64,000 nt of DNA from an uncultured Candidatus Saccharibacteria bacterium (GCA_937898545.1 CALEJV010000003.1:315340-379339), one strand, 5' to 3'. Positions 8,525 to 16,533 are shown, counted from the first letter of the stretch. The notes: a model not told the origin generated them from the sequence alone. Numbers and translations: made by a program.

Positions 8525-11500
8525 ATGTCTGAACACGAATTTTCGACTCGATACACGCACCTCAATAACCAGCAGCGCGCTGCTGTCGATACGATTGATG
8601 GGCCGCTGCTCGTCGTGGCTGGCCCCGGTACTGGCAAGACAGAGCTACTCAGCATGCGCGCCGCCAACATCCTGCGCCAAACAGATGTACTGCCTGAGAA
8701 TATTCTCTGTCTTACCTTTACCGACAGTGGAGCAGCGGCGATGCGCCAGCGCCTGCGCAGCATCATTGGGGCAGATGCCTACCGCGTCGCTATCCATACC
8801 TTCCATAGCTTTGGCAGTGAGGTGATAAACCACCACCGGGAGTATTTCTATCATGGTGCGTCACGTAAACCTACCGATGAGCTTGGCAGCTACGAGATTT
8901 TGCGTGGTATCCTTGGCAAGCTCGATCATCATAACCCGTTGAGTAGTAAGCAAAATGGTGAGTTTACCTACCTGCAGGACATCAGCCGCAGTATTAGCCA
9001 GCTCAAGCAGGCTGGTCTGAGTAGCGCAGAGCTTCGGCAGGTTATTGATGCAGATGAGGCGCTTCTAGCGGCCGTCGAGCCACGCCTCAGCGAGGTCTTT
9101 GCGGCTGGGCGAATAAGCAAACCAATGGCCGGCAAGCTCGCTCCACTGGCGGGCGAGGCAGCTCAGCTGCCACTGCCGCCGTTACCGCCCACCATTCCAC
9201 CACTGGCTGATAGCTTCTCACTCAGCCTGGCTCGAGCGATTGATGAGACGCTTGATAGCGGTAAGACCACCCCGCTCACTGCCTGGCGCAACCACTGGTG
9301 CGAGAAGGATGCTACTGGGAGTTATGTCTTAAAAGATCGCAAGCGCCTTGGTAAGCTGCGCGCCCTCGCTGAGGTTTATGATGCGTATCTTACTGAGCTG
9401 AGTGCGGCTGGTCTGTATGACTACGATGATATGATTCTCCAGCTCGCTCAGGCGCTCGATGCCCAGCCCGAGCTGCGCGCGAACCTAGAGGAGCAGTACC
9501 AATACATTATGGTGGATGAATTCCAAGATACCAACCTCGCGCAGCTGCGTATTCTCTTTTCACTAACGAGTAGTCCGGTCCACGAGGGCCGCCCCAATAT
9601 TATGGCAGTAGGGGATGACGACCAAGCAATCTACAGCTTCCAAGGGGCAGATGTGAGCAACATCTACCGCTTCCGCAGCCATTACCGCGATGTGCAGCTG
9701 ATCGTCTTGACGGATAACTACCGCTCTAGCAAGGCCATCCTCGCACCTGCCCGGGCTGTTATCACTCAGGGGAGTGACCGATTAGAGGCGGTGCTTCCCG
9801 AGCTCGATAAGACGCTCACGGCCCACCACCAGCCAACCCAGACTGCCGTCAGTCTGGCCGAGCTGCCCACTAGCCTGGCCGAGCGCCAATGGCTGGCGCA
9901 GCAGATCCGCCAGCAGATCGACAGTGGCACGCCGCCCGAGGAGATTGCCGTCTTGGCTCGGCGCCACCGCGAGCTAGTAGCACTGGTGCCACACCTCCAG
10001 GCTGCAGGTATTGCCATCAACTACGAGCGGCGCGACAATATTCTTGATAATCCTGTCATCCAGGTGCTCGAGCTGCTCGCGCGGGTGGTCGAAGCCATAG
10101 CAGCAGGGGAGTTTCCCACCGCCGATAGCCTGCTGCCAGAGCTGATAGCACACCCGGCCTTTGGCTTTGCTAGCCAGGATATTTGGCAGCTCAGCCTCCA
10201 GGCGTGGCGCAACCGCCAAACGTGGGGCGAGGCGATGATGGCGAGCCCCACCTTCCAACCCTTGATGGTGTGGCTGATCCATATGGCGTGGCAGGCGCAG
10301 CATCAGCCGCTTGAGATGGTGCTTGATGATTTGCTTGGTGTCCCGCAGCCAGCCGATAGCCAAAAGACTCAGGCCGCCATAGCCAGTGTGATTACCGAGT
10401 ACATGACGCAACAGATGGCCCAATTCGACCAGCCAATTAGTCTCTCTACTGAAGCAGCTCCTGCCATGCCCACGGTACGTTACCGCTCACCACTGTACGA
10501 TTATTATTTCTCGCGCGAGAAGCTTGCCGAGCAGCCCGACGCATACCTTGCCTGCCTTGAGGCCTTGCGGACTCTGCGCAGCCGCGCCCAGGAGTATCGC
10601 GGTGATGATGAGACGCTCCGGCTTGCCGATATGCTCGATCTCCTCGGTATGCACCGGCAGTTCAAGACACCCATCACCACCATTCGCCAGCGCACCGAGG
10701 CGCATACTGGCCGCATTAACCTCATGACGGCACACAAGGCCAAGGGGCTGGAGTTTGGCCATGTCTATATCATGGGCGCGGTCGATAGCACCTGGGGGCG
10801 GCGCGTGCGCTCACCCGTGTCGCTTATTACGTATCCAGATAATCTCGCTATTGCTCCCGCTGGCAATACATACAACGAGCGCCTCCGTCTCTTTTTTGTC
10901 GCCATGACGCGAGCGCGCGACCACCTCACCATCAGCTACAGTACCCAAGATGATACCGGCAAAGCAACGCTACCGGCCAGCTTCCTCGACGGCGTCGACC
11001 TCACTGCAACTACCGTTGACACACCCAATGATGTGCCAAGCCTCACCGCGCAGCTCACCACCGACTGGCAGCGCCGCCTTGCGCCAGTTGGCACACCCGA
11101 GCCCGATTTGCAGCAGCTTCTCCAGCCTATGCTCGAGCAGTATAAGCTCTCTAGCACCCACCTTACTGCCTTCTTAGATGTGTCGCGGGGTGGGCCCGCG
11201 GCCTTCTTGACCAACTACCTACTGCGCTTTCCGCAGGCACCGAGCCCGCATGCCATCTACGGTAATGCCATCCACCACGTGTTGCAGCGTGCTCACACCC
11301 ATCTTACTGCCACGGGCAAGGTGCGACCGGCCGAAGATATCCTCGGCGACTTCGAGCAAGAGCTGAATCGCCAGCCACTAGAGCCAGAGGACTTCGCGTA
11401 CTTTAGCCGCAAGGGGCTCGATTCACTGAGCGCCTTCTTGCAGGCCGAGGCGCATACCTTCCGCCCCGAGCAAAAGACCGAGCTGAGCTTTGCCGGCCAA

Positions 11501-11956
11501 GGAGTCGTGCTTGGTGATGCTCGCCTTACTGGCACGCTTGACCTTGTCGATATTGACCACACCGCCAATACCATCGCCGTTACAGACTACAAGACGGGCA
11601 AGCCCGCCCGCAGCTGGCAGGGCCGCACCGATGCCGAGAAGATCAAGCTGCACAAATACCGCCAGCAGCTGATGTTCTACGAGCTTCTCGTGCGCCACTC
11701 GCGCGACTATGCTCGCTACGACTTTGCCGGAGCCACGCTGCAGTTTGTCGAGCCAGATAAGGATACGGGCGCTATCCACCAGCTTAGCACCAGCTTTTCT
11801 CAAGCCGAGCTGGATGAGTTTGCCCAGCTCATTGCCGCCGTGTGGCGCTGCATTACCCACCTCCAGCTGCCCGACACCAGCCACTACCCAGCCACCTACA
11901 AAGGCATCCTCGCCTTTGAAGAAGATCTGCTGCGGCGCATGCAGGAGCGAGAATAG
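8525..11956 (+). CDS. UvrD-family DNA helicase fused to a RecB-like (PD-(D/E)XK) nuclease domain
   Basis: This encodes 1143 residues. The N-terminal part is a superfamily 1A helicase: NQQRAAVD Q-motif, Walker A AGPGTGKTE (about 32-40), TFTDSGAAAMRQRL, DEFQDTN (motif II), GDDDQAIYSFQGA (motif III), LTDNYRSS, then TAHKAKGLEF and FFVAMTRARDHL (motifs V and VI). The C-terminal 200 residues have TGTLDLVD followed by VTDYKTGK, the Asp and D-x-K of RecB-type nucleases. This resembles an AddA-like or self-contained end-resection enzyme for double-strand breaks. ATG 8525 is chosen because GATAAT sits 6 bases upstream; a GTG at 8507 is in frame but overlaps that promoter. Confidence 0.92.
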   Translation: MSEHEFSTRYTHLNNQQRAAVDTIDGPLLVVAGPGTGKTELLSMRAANILRQTDVLPENILCLTFTDSGAAAMRQRLRSIIGADAYRVAIHTFHSFGSEVINHHREYFYHGASRKPTDELGSYEILRGILGKLDHHNPLSSKQNGEFTYLQDISRSISQLKQAGLSSAELRQVIDADEALLAAVEPRLSEVFAAGRISKPMAGKLAPLAGEAAQLPLPPLPPTIPPLADSFSLSLARAIDETLDSGKTTPLTAWRNHWCEKDATGSYVLKDRKRLGKLRALAEVYDAYLTELSAAGLYDYDDMILQLAQALDAQPELRANLEEQYQYIMVDEFQDTNLAQLRILFSLTSSPVHEGRPNIMAVGDDDQAIYSFQGADVSNIYRFRSHYRDVQLIVLTDNYRSSKAILAPARAVITQGSDRLEAVLPELDKTLTAHHQPTQTAVSLAELPTSLAERQWLAQQIRQQIDSGTPPEEIAVLARRHRELVALVPHLQAAGIAINYERRDNILDNPVIQVLELLARVVEAIAAGEFPTADSLLPELIAHPAFGFASQDIWQLSLQAWRNRQTWGEAMMASPTFQPLMVWLIHMAWQAQHQPLEMVLDDLLGVPQPADSQKTQAAIASVITEYMTQQMAQFDQPISLSTEAAPAMPTVRYRSPLYDYYFSREKLAEQPDAYLACLEALRTLRSRAQEYRGDDETLRLADMLDLLGMHRQFKTPITTIRQRTEAHTGRINLMTAHKAKGLEFGHVYIMGAVDSTWGRRVRSPVSLITYPDNLAIAPAGNTYNERLRLFFVAMTRARDHLTISYSTQDDTGKATLPASFLDGVDLTATTVDTPNDVPSLTAQLTTDWQRRLAPVGTPEPDLQQLLQPMLEQYKLSSTHLTAFLDVSRGGPAAFLTNYLLRFPQAPSPHAIYGNAIHHVLQRAHTHLTATGKVRPAEDILGDFEQELNRQPLEPEDFAYFSRKGLDSLSAFLQAEAHTFRPEQKTELSFAGQGVVLGDARLTGTLDLVDIDHTANTIAVTDYKTGKPARSWQGRTDAEKIKLHKYRQQLMFYELLVRHSRDYARYDFAGATLQFVEPDKDTGAIHQLSTSFSQAELDEFAQLIAAVWRCITHLQLPDTSHYPATYKGILAFEEDLLRRMQERE

Positions 11957-12183
11957 CCACTAGCACGATCACTTGTGACGCAATAGGCGATGTATTCGCT
12001 ATACACCCTTGCTGCAACTCACTGCAGGAGAGAATTATCTATTCTTATCTTTATCTGATTCTCACAGAGAGCGTACGACTATCTGAGTGCAATAAGTCTG
12101 CAATGTTTATCCTCTGCTGCAAGTGGTATGCAAGCGGAGTATAAGAACAAAACGAGAATATCTGCAAGATATGCGTATATCGA

Positions 12184-12212
12184 TTGACAGACTCGCCGTA
12201 TATTGGTATATA
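12184..12212 (+). promoter_or_regulatory. Promoter of the zinc-finger/structured-RNA unit (TATATTGR type)
   Basis: TTGACA (12184-12189), a 17-base spacer ending TATATTGG, and TATATA (12207-12212). The TG one base before the -10 makes it an extended -10 promoter. Nearly the same spacer end and -10 recur at 29.5, 36.2 and 40.7 kb. Confidence 0.75.
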
Positions 12213-12353
12213 TATAGTAACAGCTCAGCTGAGTGAACCCTGTTTTGGCATCAGATATGCCAAAACTCGAGACGCTCAGCACGAGAGCGTCCTTAGAAAA
12301 GGGGTCCACCGACAATTCTGCCGAAACTTCGGCGGGGAGGAGGTGAATACCTC
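12213..12353 (+). ncRNA. Structured 5' leader of the zinc-finger gene
   Basis: Successive hairpins are readable: TTTTGGCAT/ATGCCAAAA (9 bp, loop CAGAT), GACGCT/AGCGTC, and GCCGA/TCGGC directly before a strong ribosome-binding site GGAGGAGGTGA (about 12337-12347). A 140-base structured leader contrasts with the leaderless starts of most genes here. It could be cis-regulatory. Confidence 0.5.
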
Positions 12354-12521
12354 ATGGCGTGTAAAATTTGTGCCGGTGATGGCTATACTTACACAAAGAC
12401 CTGCCCCTCCTGCAGGGGCACTCAGAAGGAGAAGGGATCCGCCTTCTCCTTCAAGACTGCTTGTGCCACATGTAATGGCACAGGTTACGTCTGTGCCTGC
12501 GGTCGGCCAAACGGCCGGTAG
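12354..12521 (+). CDS. 55-residue zinc-finger miniprotein (DnaJ-type CxxCxGxG)
   Basis: The ATG at 12354 follows GGAGGAGGTG at good spacing and encodes 55 residues ending in TAG at 12519-12521. The protein is almost wholly cysteine motifs: CKICAGDG (3-10), CPSCRGT (17-23), CATCNGTGYVCACG (38-51). CxxC-x-G-x-G repeats are the zinc-binding signature of the DnaJ cysteine-rich domain and of small zinc-ribbon proteins. There are nine cysteines, so two zinc sites are plausible. There is no J domain, so it is not DnaJ itself. A role in RNA or protein binding is inference from its position inside a structured-RNA transcript. Confidence 0.75.
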   Translation: MACKICAGDGYTYTKTCPSCRGTQKEKGSAFSFKTACATCNGTGYVCACGRPNGR

Positions 12522-12617
12522 CAGACACAGACAGGATGACGACGGTCGGTTCCACGTGCGGAACCGAGAGAGTAGGTACAGTCACGACAGAATAAGGTCG
12601 TGCACCTATCCGTCACT

Positions 12618-12690
12618 GGAGATGAATGGCTCCATTTCCCTTTGTGTTTTAACTCACATAGAGGTGCAGGTTCGATTCCTGCTATCTCCG
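12618..12690 (+). ncRNA. tRNA-like structure 1, 73 nt, no canonical anticodon arm
   Basis: The element has exactly tRNA length to the discriminator base: acceptor GGAGATG (12618-12624) with TATCTCC (12683-12689), and a perfect T-arm GCAGG-TTCGATT-CCTGC (12666-12682) with T54-T55-C56-G57-A58 in register. However, positions 8-9 are AA, no D-arm with GG can be drawn, and the middle forms one irregular helix (TGTG/CACA core extended by CC/GG, 8-base loop) instead of a 5-bp anticodon stem with a 7-base loop. No CCA is encoded, unlike the two true tRNAs here. It is a tRNA mimic, tmRNA-like half or decayed tRNA. Confidence 0.55.
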
Positions 12691-12946
12691 CTACTGGCAA
12701 ATGCTCCGCTTTCCCGCGTTGAGCACTGCCATAGCAACCGCCGCAGGCTACCCCTTGTCGGACATCAAGAGGGGGTAGGTGGTATCGTCGCCACTTGGAA
12801 GGCAATGATCGAGAAGTCTCATGCTGCGCGTCTTCATTGCGCACCGTGCACCTGCCACGGAGACTTCTTTAAAATAAGGGGCTCGCGAGATTCACTCGCG
12901 CCTTGGCTACCGGCCAGGACGAGCAGAACCGCTTGTAGTCTCTCCC

Positions 12947-12996
12947 GAGCTCCTGCATCCGCATCATGCGTTGAGGCAGGAGCTTCTTCCTTTTTT
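12947..12996 (+). terminator. Rho-independent terminator of the structured RNA
   Basis: GAGCTCCTGC (12947-12956) pairs with GCAGGAGCTTC (12976-12986), followed by TTCCTTTTTT. It closes the unit that starts at the 12184 promoter. Confidence 0.75.
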
Positions 12997-13042
12997 AGTA
13001 CATAACCGTGGTATAGCTGTAAAATTCAGAGGCGCTCACTAC

Positions 13043-13071
13043 TTGACAATTCTCACTAGGTAGATTACAAT
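13043..13071 (+). promoter_or_regulatory. Consensus sigma-70-type promoter of the second tRNA-like RNA
   Basis: TTGACA (13043-13048), 17 bases, TACAAT (13066-13071). No good reading frame begins in the following 240 bases, so the product is probably an RNA starting near 13078. Confidence 0.7.
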
Positions 13072-13077
13072 TATCTC

Positions 13078-13300
13078 TACCCTTACAAAGAACTCGCCGG
13101 CACTGCTCCGGCTTAAGTTTTTGTGAGGAAAGTCGGTCGATGGTGACCGACCTGGGATGGCCCGCGTGGTTGCGGGGTACGAGAGGCTTGCTTGTCAATG
13201 GAGACAAGCATTCGTGGGAACTCTCGTAGCAGGTTCGACTCCTGCCATCCCAGCTGTGAGTAAGTATACCCTCCAAGGAAATGCCTTGGAGGAGTCAACC
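13078..13300 (+). ncRNA. Structured RNA containing tRNA-like structure 2
   Basis: Downstream of a consensus promoter lie GCCGG/CCGGC, then GTCGGTC/GACCGAC, then a tRNA-like fold at 13153-13253. In that fold, acceptor TGGGATG pairs with CATCCCA (8 bp if the flanking C-G is added); a D-like arm is CCCGC-GTGGTT-GCGGG; one long arm is closed by TACGAGAG/CTCTCGTA (13178-13185 with 13221-13228) around GCTTGTC/GACAAGC; and the T-arm is GCAGG-TTCGACT-CCTGC. There is no separate 7-base anticodon loop and no CCA. CTCCAAGG/CCTTGGAG then follows (about 13271-13292). The T-arm and 3' acceptor strand closely match structure 1. Confidence 0.55.
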
Positions 13301-13400
13301 CCAGAAAGGGGGTGATCTATAAATAGATCAGCATGCTCACACCCATCCCCCACGCTCGCCTAGCTACGCATGCGGGCGTGGGGGCTCTCCCCTGATCAAT
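13301..13400 (+). other. Short structured stretch before dus
   Basis: It holds a strong Shine-Dalgarno-like AGAAAGGGGGTGAT, then a perfect hairpin GATCTAT-AA-ATAGATC, then an ATG (13332) opening a 20-codon frame, and a GC-rich hairpin CCCCCACGC/GCGTGGGGG (about 13347-13384). The last may terminate the preceding RNA, although no T-tract follows. The mini-frame is doubtful. Confidence 0.35.
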
Positions 13401-13419
13401 TGTGTTATAATAGCTTGAT

Positions 13420-14406
13420 ATGACGTCGTTTTGGAATGATTTGCCGCAGCCGTTTTTTGTTTTGGCACCGATGGAGGCGGTGACGGATGTGGTGTTTCGC
13501 CATGTAGTAGAGCGGGCTGGTGCGCCCGATGTGTTTTTTACTGAGTTTGCCAATGCGACGGGCTGGGTACACGCTGGTGACAGGGCAATTGCTGGCCGGC
13601 TCATTAAGACGGACGACGAGTACCCCCTGGTGGCACAGATTTGGGGCGGCGAGCCGGGCGATATGGAGCAATTTGCTCAGCACTGCGCGCGCCTGGGTTT
13701 TGCAGGGATCGATATCAATATGGGCTGCCCGGCCAAGAGCGCCATCAAGAGTGGGGGAGCGGCGCTGATTCGCAATCCAGACGTTGCCGTAGCGGCTATT
13801 GCGGCCGCTAAGACGGCTGGCCTGCCAGTCAGCGTCAAGACTCGCCTTGGCTACAGCACTGTGGATGAGTGGCGGGCGTGGCTCACAACGCTGCTCCAGC
13901 AAGATATCGTCAATCTCACCATCCACCTGCGTACCAAGAAGGAGATGAGCAAGGTGGCGGCGCACTATGAGCTGATCGATGAGATCGTGGCACTGCGCGA
14001 TGCGACTGCGCCGCAGACACTGCTCACCATCAATGGTGATATTCGCGATCGGGCGCACGGCATGGCGCTGGTGGCGGCCCACCCGGGCGTCAATGGGGTG
14101 ATGATTGGCCGCGGGGTGTTTGCCGATCCATTTTGCTTTGCACTGGGCATCGATAGTGTAGCGCAGGGCAGTGCCTCTCTGGTGCAGCGCAACTTTGCCC
14201 TCCTTCGCTACCACCTCGACCTCTTCGACCACTGGCAGCCACAGCTCGGCCGGCCATACGAGACGCTCAAACGCTTCTACAAGATCTACATCCGCGATTT
14301 CGACGGCGCTAAGGAGCTGCGCGACCAGCTGATGCACACCACCAGCACGGCCGAGGCGCGGCACGTCATTCACCAGTGGCATGAGACTATGCGCACATCT
14401 GAGTAG
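13420..14406 (+). CDS. dus: tRNA-dihydrouridine synthase
   Basis: This encodes 328 residues of an FMN-dependent TIM-barrel enzyme that reduces uridines in the tRNA D-loop. The start PFFVLAPMEAVTDVVFR matches the family's APM-x-x-VTD FMN-binding strand. The active-site motif is DINMGCPAKSAIKSGGAAL (general-acid cysteine in GCP), followed by VKTRLG and, near residue 210, INGDI and GVMIGRG for phosphate binding. Length is normal. TATAAT (13406-13411) ends 8 bases before the ATG, so the mRNA is leaderless or nearly so. The gene is alone on its strand. Confidence 0.93.
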   Translation: MTSFWNDLPQPFFVLAPMEAVTDVVFRHVVERAGAPDVFFTEFANATGWVHAGDRAIAGRLIKTDDEYPLVAQIWGGEPGDMEQFAQHCARLGFAGIDINMGCPAKSAIKSGGAALIRNPDVAVAAIAAAKTAGLPVSVKTRLGYSTVDEWRAWLTTLLQQDIVNLTIHLRTKKEMSKVAAHYELIDEIVALRDATAPQTLLTINGDIRDRAHGMALVAAHPGVNGVMIGRGVFADPFCFALGIDSVAQGSASLVQRNFALLRYHLDLFDHWQPQLGRPYETLKRFYKIYIRDFDGAKELRDQLMHTTSTAEARHVIHQWHETMRTSE

Positions 14407-14638
14407 ATGGTGTTTGTGCTATGGTAAAGGAGGGTGATATCCTCAAATTACATCGTCATGAGGACGAACGAGAGCGATAGTTCTCCATCGGTATGGGCAG
14501 GGTAGTAGTGATGCTTGAGACATCCTTATCTATGAAGCAAGAAGCGTTTGCCGTGATAACTATTGCCAGGCAAAGCAAAAGAGACCTCTTAATCGAAAGA
14601 TTGGTTTAATTTACTTGTTATTTGCCACACCCAAGAAA
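14407..14638. other. Intergenic region with hairpins, no convincing gene
   Basis: About 230 bases between convergent genes. Visible are GAGG/CCTC around a strong SD-like AAGGAGGGTGAT, a GC-TTTGCC/GGCAAA-GC hairpin (about 14548-14578) and AATC-GAAA-GATT. A 15-codon frame at 14458 has poor spacing to the SD. A small RNA is possible but unproved. Confidence 0.3.
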
Positions 14639-15532
14639 CTACTCGAGCACAGTCACCATCATGCGTGGGCCGCACAACGCCATGATGGCAGCAAGGTTGT
14701 AGTAGAGCATGGCAGTGGTTGCCTGCTGCTGGGCAGTTGGGTTATCTGGGTAGAGCGCCTCGGCCGAGGGCGCAAAGGCCCATGTGTCGATATTGAAAGC
14801 CTGGTACTGTTGGTCGAACTCTTGCGCTAAGGCCTGACGGTCGAGCGTTGTCCCCGTACGCTGATTCATTACCACTGCTGCCTCATGGTGGTTGCCGCGC
14901 AATATATCGGTATGAGCACCAGTAGGCTCATCAGTGTTATCAGTGTTCTTTGCTAACTGCGCGTCGACCATTGTCACGAGTTTGTTGCCACTAGCCATAA
15001 CAAGCTTCGACTCATCTGCTGCATGGTGAATAATTTGCTGGTGGGCTTCGTCGCTACTGTCACTACCAAGACCAAGCTCGGTGGCTAGGCTGCGCAATTG
15101 CTCACCATGCTGAGCAATGATAGTAAAGATCGCACCCACTTTGTCGGCTGCTGCGCAGCCAGCTTGTTCGCCATGAGCATGGTCATCCCGATGGACGTGC
15201 ACCGTCGCGGGTATCTGGCCAATTCGCCCCAGGACGCGCGCATTCGCTTCATCAATAGCATCACTATTACCACGCACCAGTCGATCCGTCACTAGGTAGA
15301 GCAAGCCACCGCCTGCACTATTTGGCACTGCTTCTGCTGTGCTGCCGGGCCGACCATCCATGCACGCGCCAATGATATTCTGCACTGCTGGCACGTAGTA
15401 TTCACCGAGCTCATGAATAAACTCTGCTCTGCGAGGCCACTCTGGTGTGGTAAGATCACCAAGACCATACTCATCACCGAGCTCGTAGGATACAACAGGC
15501 CGTTCCATAGCAATCACCCGTAGCTTCGCCAT
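14639..15532 (-). CDS. Cadmium-type carbonic anhydrase-like protein
   Basis: This encodes 297 residues from ATG 15532 (an ATG eight codons upstream at 15556 is possible, but a TATGAT -10 overlaps it). It carries GACMDGR, the C-x-D-x-R motif of beta and cadmium-type carbonic anhydrases, and later HVHRDDHAHGEQAGCAAADK, which supplies a histidine and a second cysteine. The Cys/His/Cys ligand set is what these enzymes use to bind zinc or cadmium for CO2 hydration. Proteins annotated this way are, to my knowledge, common in Saccharibacteria. Function is inferred from motifs only; catalysis is unproved. Confidence 0.6.
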   Translation of the reverse strand: MAKLRVIAMERPVVSYELGDEYGLGDLTTPEWPRRAEFIHELGEYYVPAVQNIIGACMDGRPGSTAEAVPNSAGGGLLYLVTDRLVRGNSDAIDEANARVLGRIGQIPATVHVHRDDHAHGEQAGCAAADKVGAIFTIIAQHGEQLRSLATELGLGSDSSDEAHQQIIHHAADESKLVMASGNKLVTMVDAQLAKNTDNTDEPTGAHTDILRGNHHEAAVVMNQRTGTTLDRQALAQEFDQQYQAFNIDTWAFAPSAEALYPDNPTAQQQATTAMLYYNLAAIMALCGPRMMVTVLE

Positions 15533-15631
15533 CACGCCGATAATCATACGTCCCATCTGGTAATGATGGATGGGGAGGATAAAATTCCGTCATTATGCTG
15601 CTGCCTCTCTGCGGTTGTGTTACCCTAATAT

Positions 15632-16063
15632 TTATACGCGGTGCTTATTGTGGCGTCGACGCAGGCCAGCCACCTTCAGACGCACGGCATGGCGGTCGAC
15701 CAGCTGGTGAGCCTTCTCGAGCTCTACCTGAGTGCTAGCGTTGTCGCGCTGCTTGAGAGCACGCTCAAGGGCGGCTTTACTCTCAGCCTCAATGATGTCG
15801 TCACCATGCTCGGCTTCGTCCACCAAGATGCGTACCTTTGTCTGGCTAATCTCGACCACCCCACCAGAGATGGCAAAGTACTCCAGATGGTCGTCACTGT
15901 CGTCCTTGGCGCGACGCACCGCCACAACGCCTGGCACTGCCAGGGTTACCAGTGGTTCGTGCCCCGGGAAGACCGCAATCTGCCCCTCCGGCGTCGGTAG
16001 CATCACCTCATACACAGTCTCGTGTAGCTTGCTACCAGTCAGTGTCACAAGTTCTAAATCCAT
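15632..16063 (-). CDS. atpC: F1Fo ATP synthase epsilon subunit
   Basis: This encodes 143 residues with the N-terminal beta-sandwich (LELVTLTGSKLHETVYEVMLPTPEG, then FPGHEPLVTLAVPGVV and FAISGGVVEISQTKVRILVDEAE) and the two C-terminal helices that inhibit the F1 motor. Length is typical. It is on the same strand as the atp operon but separated from atpD by more than 1.1 kb, including a terminator and another gene. Its own TATAGT (plus 16070-16075) is 6 bases before the start codon, so epsilon is expressed from a separate leaderless promoter. Confidence 0.9.
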   Translation of the reverse strand: MDLELVTLTGSKLHETVYEVMLPTPEGQIAVFPGHEPLVTLAVPGVVAVRRAKDDSDDHLEYFAISGGVVEISQTKVRILVDEAEHGDDIIEAESKAALERALKQRDNASTQVELEKAHQLVDRHAVRLKVAGLRRRHNKHRV

Positions 16064-16206
16064 AGCCTTACTATAGCAGAGTAGCAGAGAAAAAGCGAGG
16101 TAGAAGGTGAGGTGATTTTACTCCGAGCAAGAGAAAAGGGCGGGGAGCAGCAAGCCATATGGCGCCGCTCAACCCGCCCTTAGTGGGTAAGGGGCGACCT
16201 GCGAAG

Positions 16207-16533
16207 CTAAATAGAAAGCCCCCAGGCAAGGAGGGAAATAAAAATCCCTCCAATAGCGGCCACCACAATAAGCAACAGCCCCAGCGCCTTCGGCAGGCGC
16301 TGGCCTGCCACGATAGCCCCTCCGAAGAGAAGCCACGTGATATACATCACGAGCCAGGGCAGCTCGTGACGACCAAATGCCGTCCCACCGAAGTGAAACA
16401 GCATGAGGTAACTGCCAAGCGGTACACCCGCCCAGGCAGCTATACTAATCAGCCAAAACGGCGCAACGTTGCGCGCCTTTCTGGCTTCTCTTTGCATGGA
16501 ACGGCTGTCCCATGCATTCTTCCTGTTATGCAT
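16207..16533 (-). CDS. Small three-helix membrane protein between atpD and atpC
   Basis: This encodes 108 residues: a basic N-terminus (about 1-22), then three hydrophobic segments (about 25-47, 58-77 and 82-106). The GGAAGGAGA Shine-Dalgarno just before the ATG and a leader hairpin CTTGAGG/CCTCAAG (plus 16558-16589) support a real gene. No known family recognised. Its place between terminator-ended atpD and the separate atpC raises a possible link with the ATP synthase, but this is position only. Confidence 0.6.
   Translation of the reverse strand: MHNRKNAWDSRSMQREARKARNVAPFWLISIAAWAGVPLGSYLMLFHFGGTAFGRHELPWLVMYITWLLFGGAIVAGQRLPKALGLLLIVVAAIGGIFISLLAWGLSI

Larger units (their letters stand above)
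12522..12996 (+). ncRNA. Long structured RNA downstream of the zinc-finger gene
   Basis: About 475 bases with no credible coding frame but many helices: GGTTCC/GGAACC, CACGAC/GTCGTG inside TAGGT/ACCTA, a tRNA-like fold (12618-12690), CTACCCC/GGGGTAG (12748-12778), and GAAGTCTC/GAGACTTC (12813-12867) enclosing CCGTG/CACGG. A rho-independent terminator ends it (12947-12996). It could be the 3' untranslated region of the zinc-finger mRNA or a separate RNA processed from it. I do not recognise a known family; RNase P RNA, tmRNA and SRP RNA signatures were looked for and not found. Confidence 0.55.

Noticed and set aside
12079..12315. 78-codon minus frame
   Set aside because: It runs across the 12184 promoter and the hairpin leader on the other strand and has no start signal.
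13122..13131. GAGGAAAGTC, identical to part of the conserved P4 strand of RNase P RNA
   Set aside because: The continuation CCGGGC is absent, the matching ACAGAANCCGGCTTA strand is not found downstream, and the only ACAGAA (about 12585) lies upstream in the wrong order; the tRNA-like fold explains the region better.
13153..13253. Selenocysteine or long-variable-arm tRNA
   Set aside because: An 8-bp acceptor and 5-bp T-stem fit, but the long arm is one nested hairpin; no 5-6-bp anticodon stem with a 7-base loop carrying TCA exists.
12522..13300. tmRNA (ssrA) gene
   Set aside because: smpB is in the window and the T-arms look right, but the 5' GGATTCGAC segment, a tag frame ending in Ala-Ala, and encoded CCA are missing.
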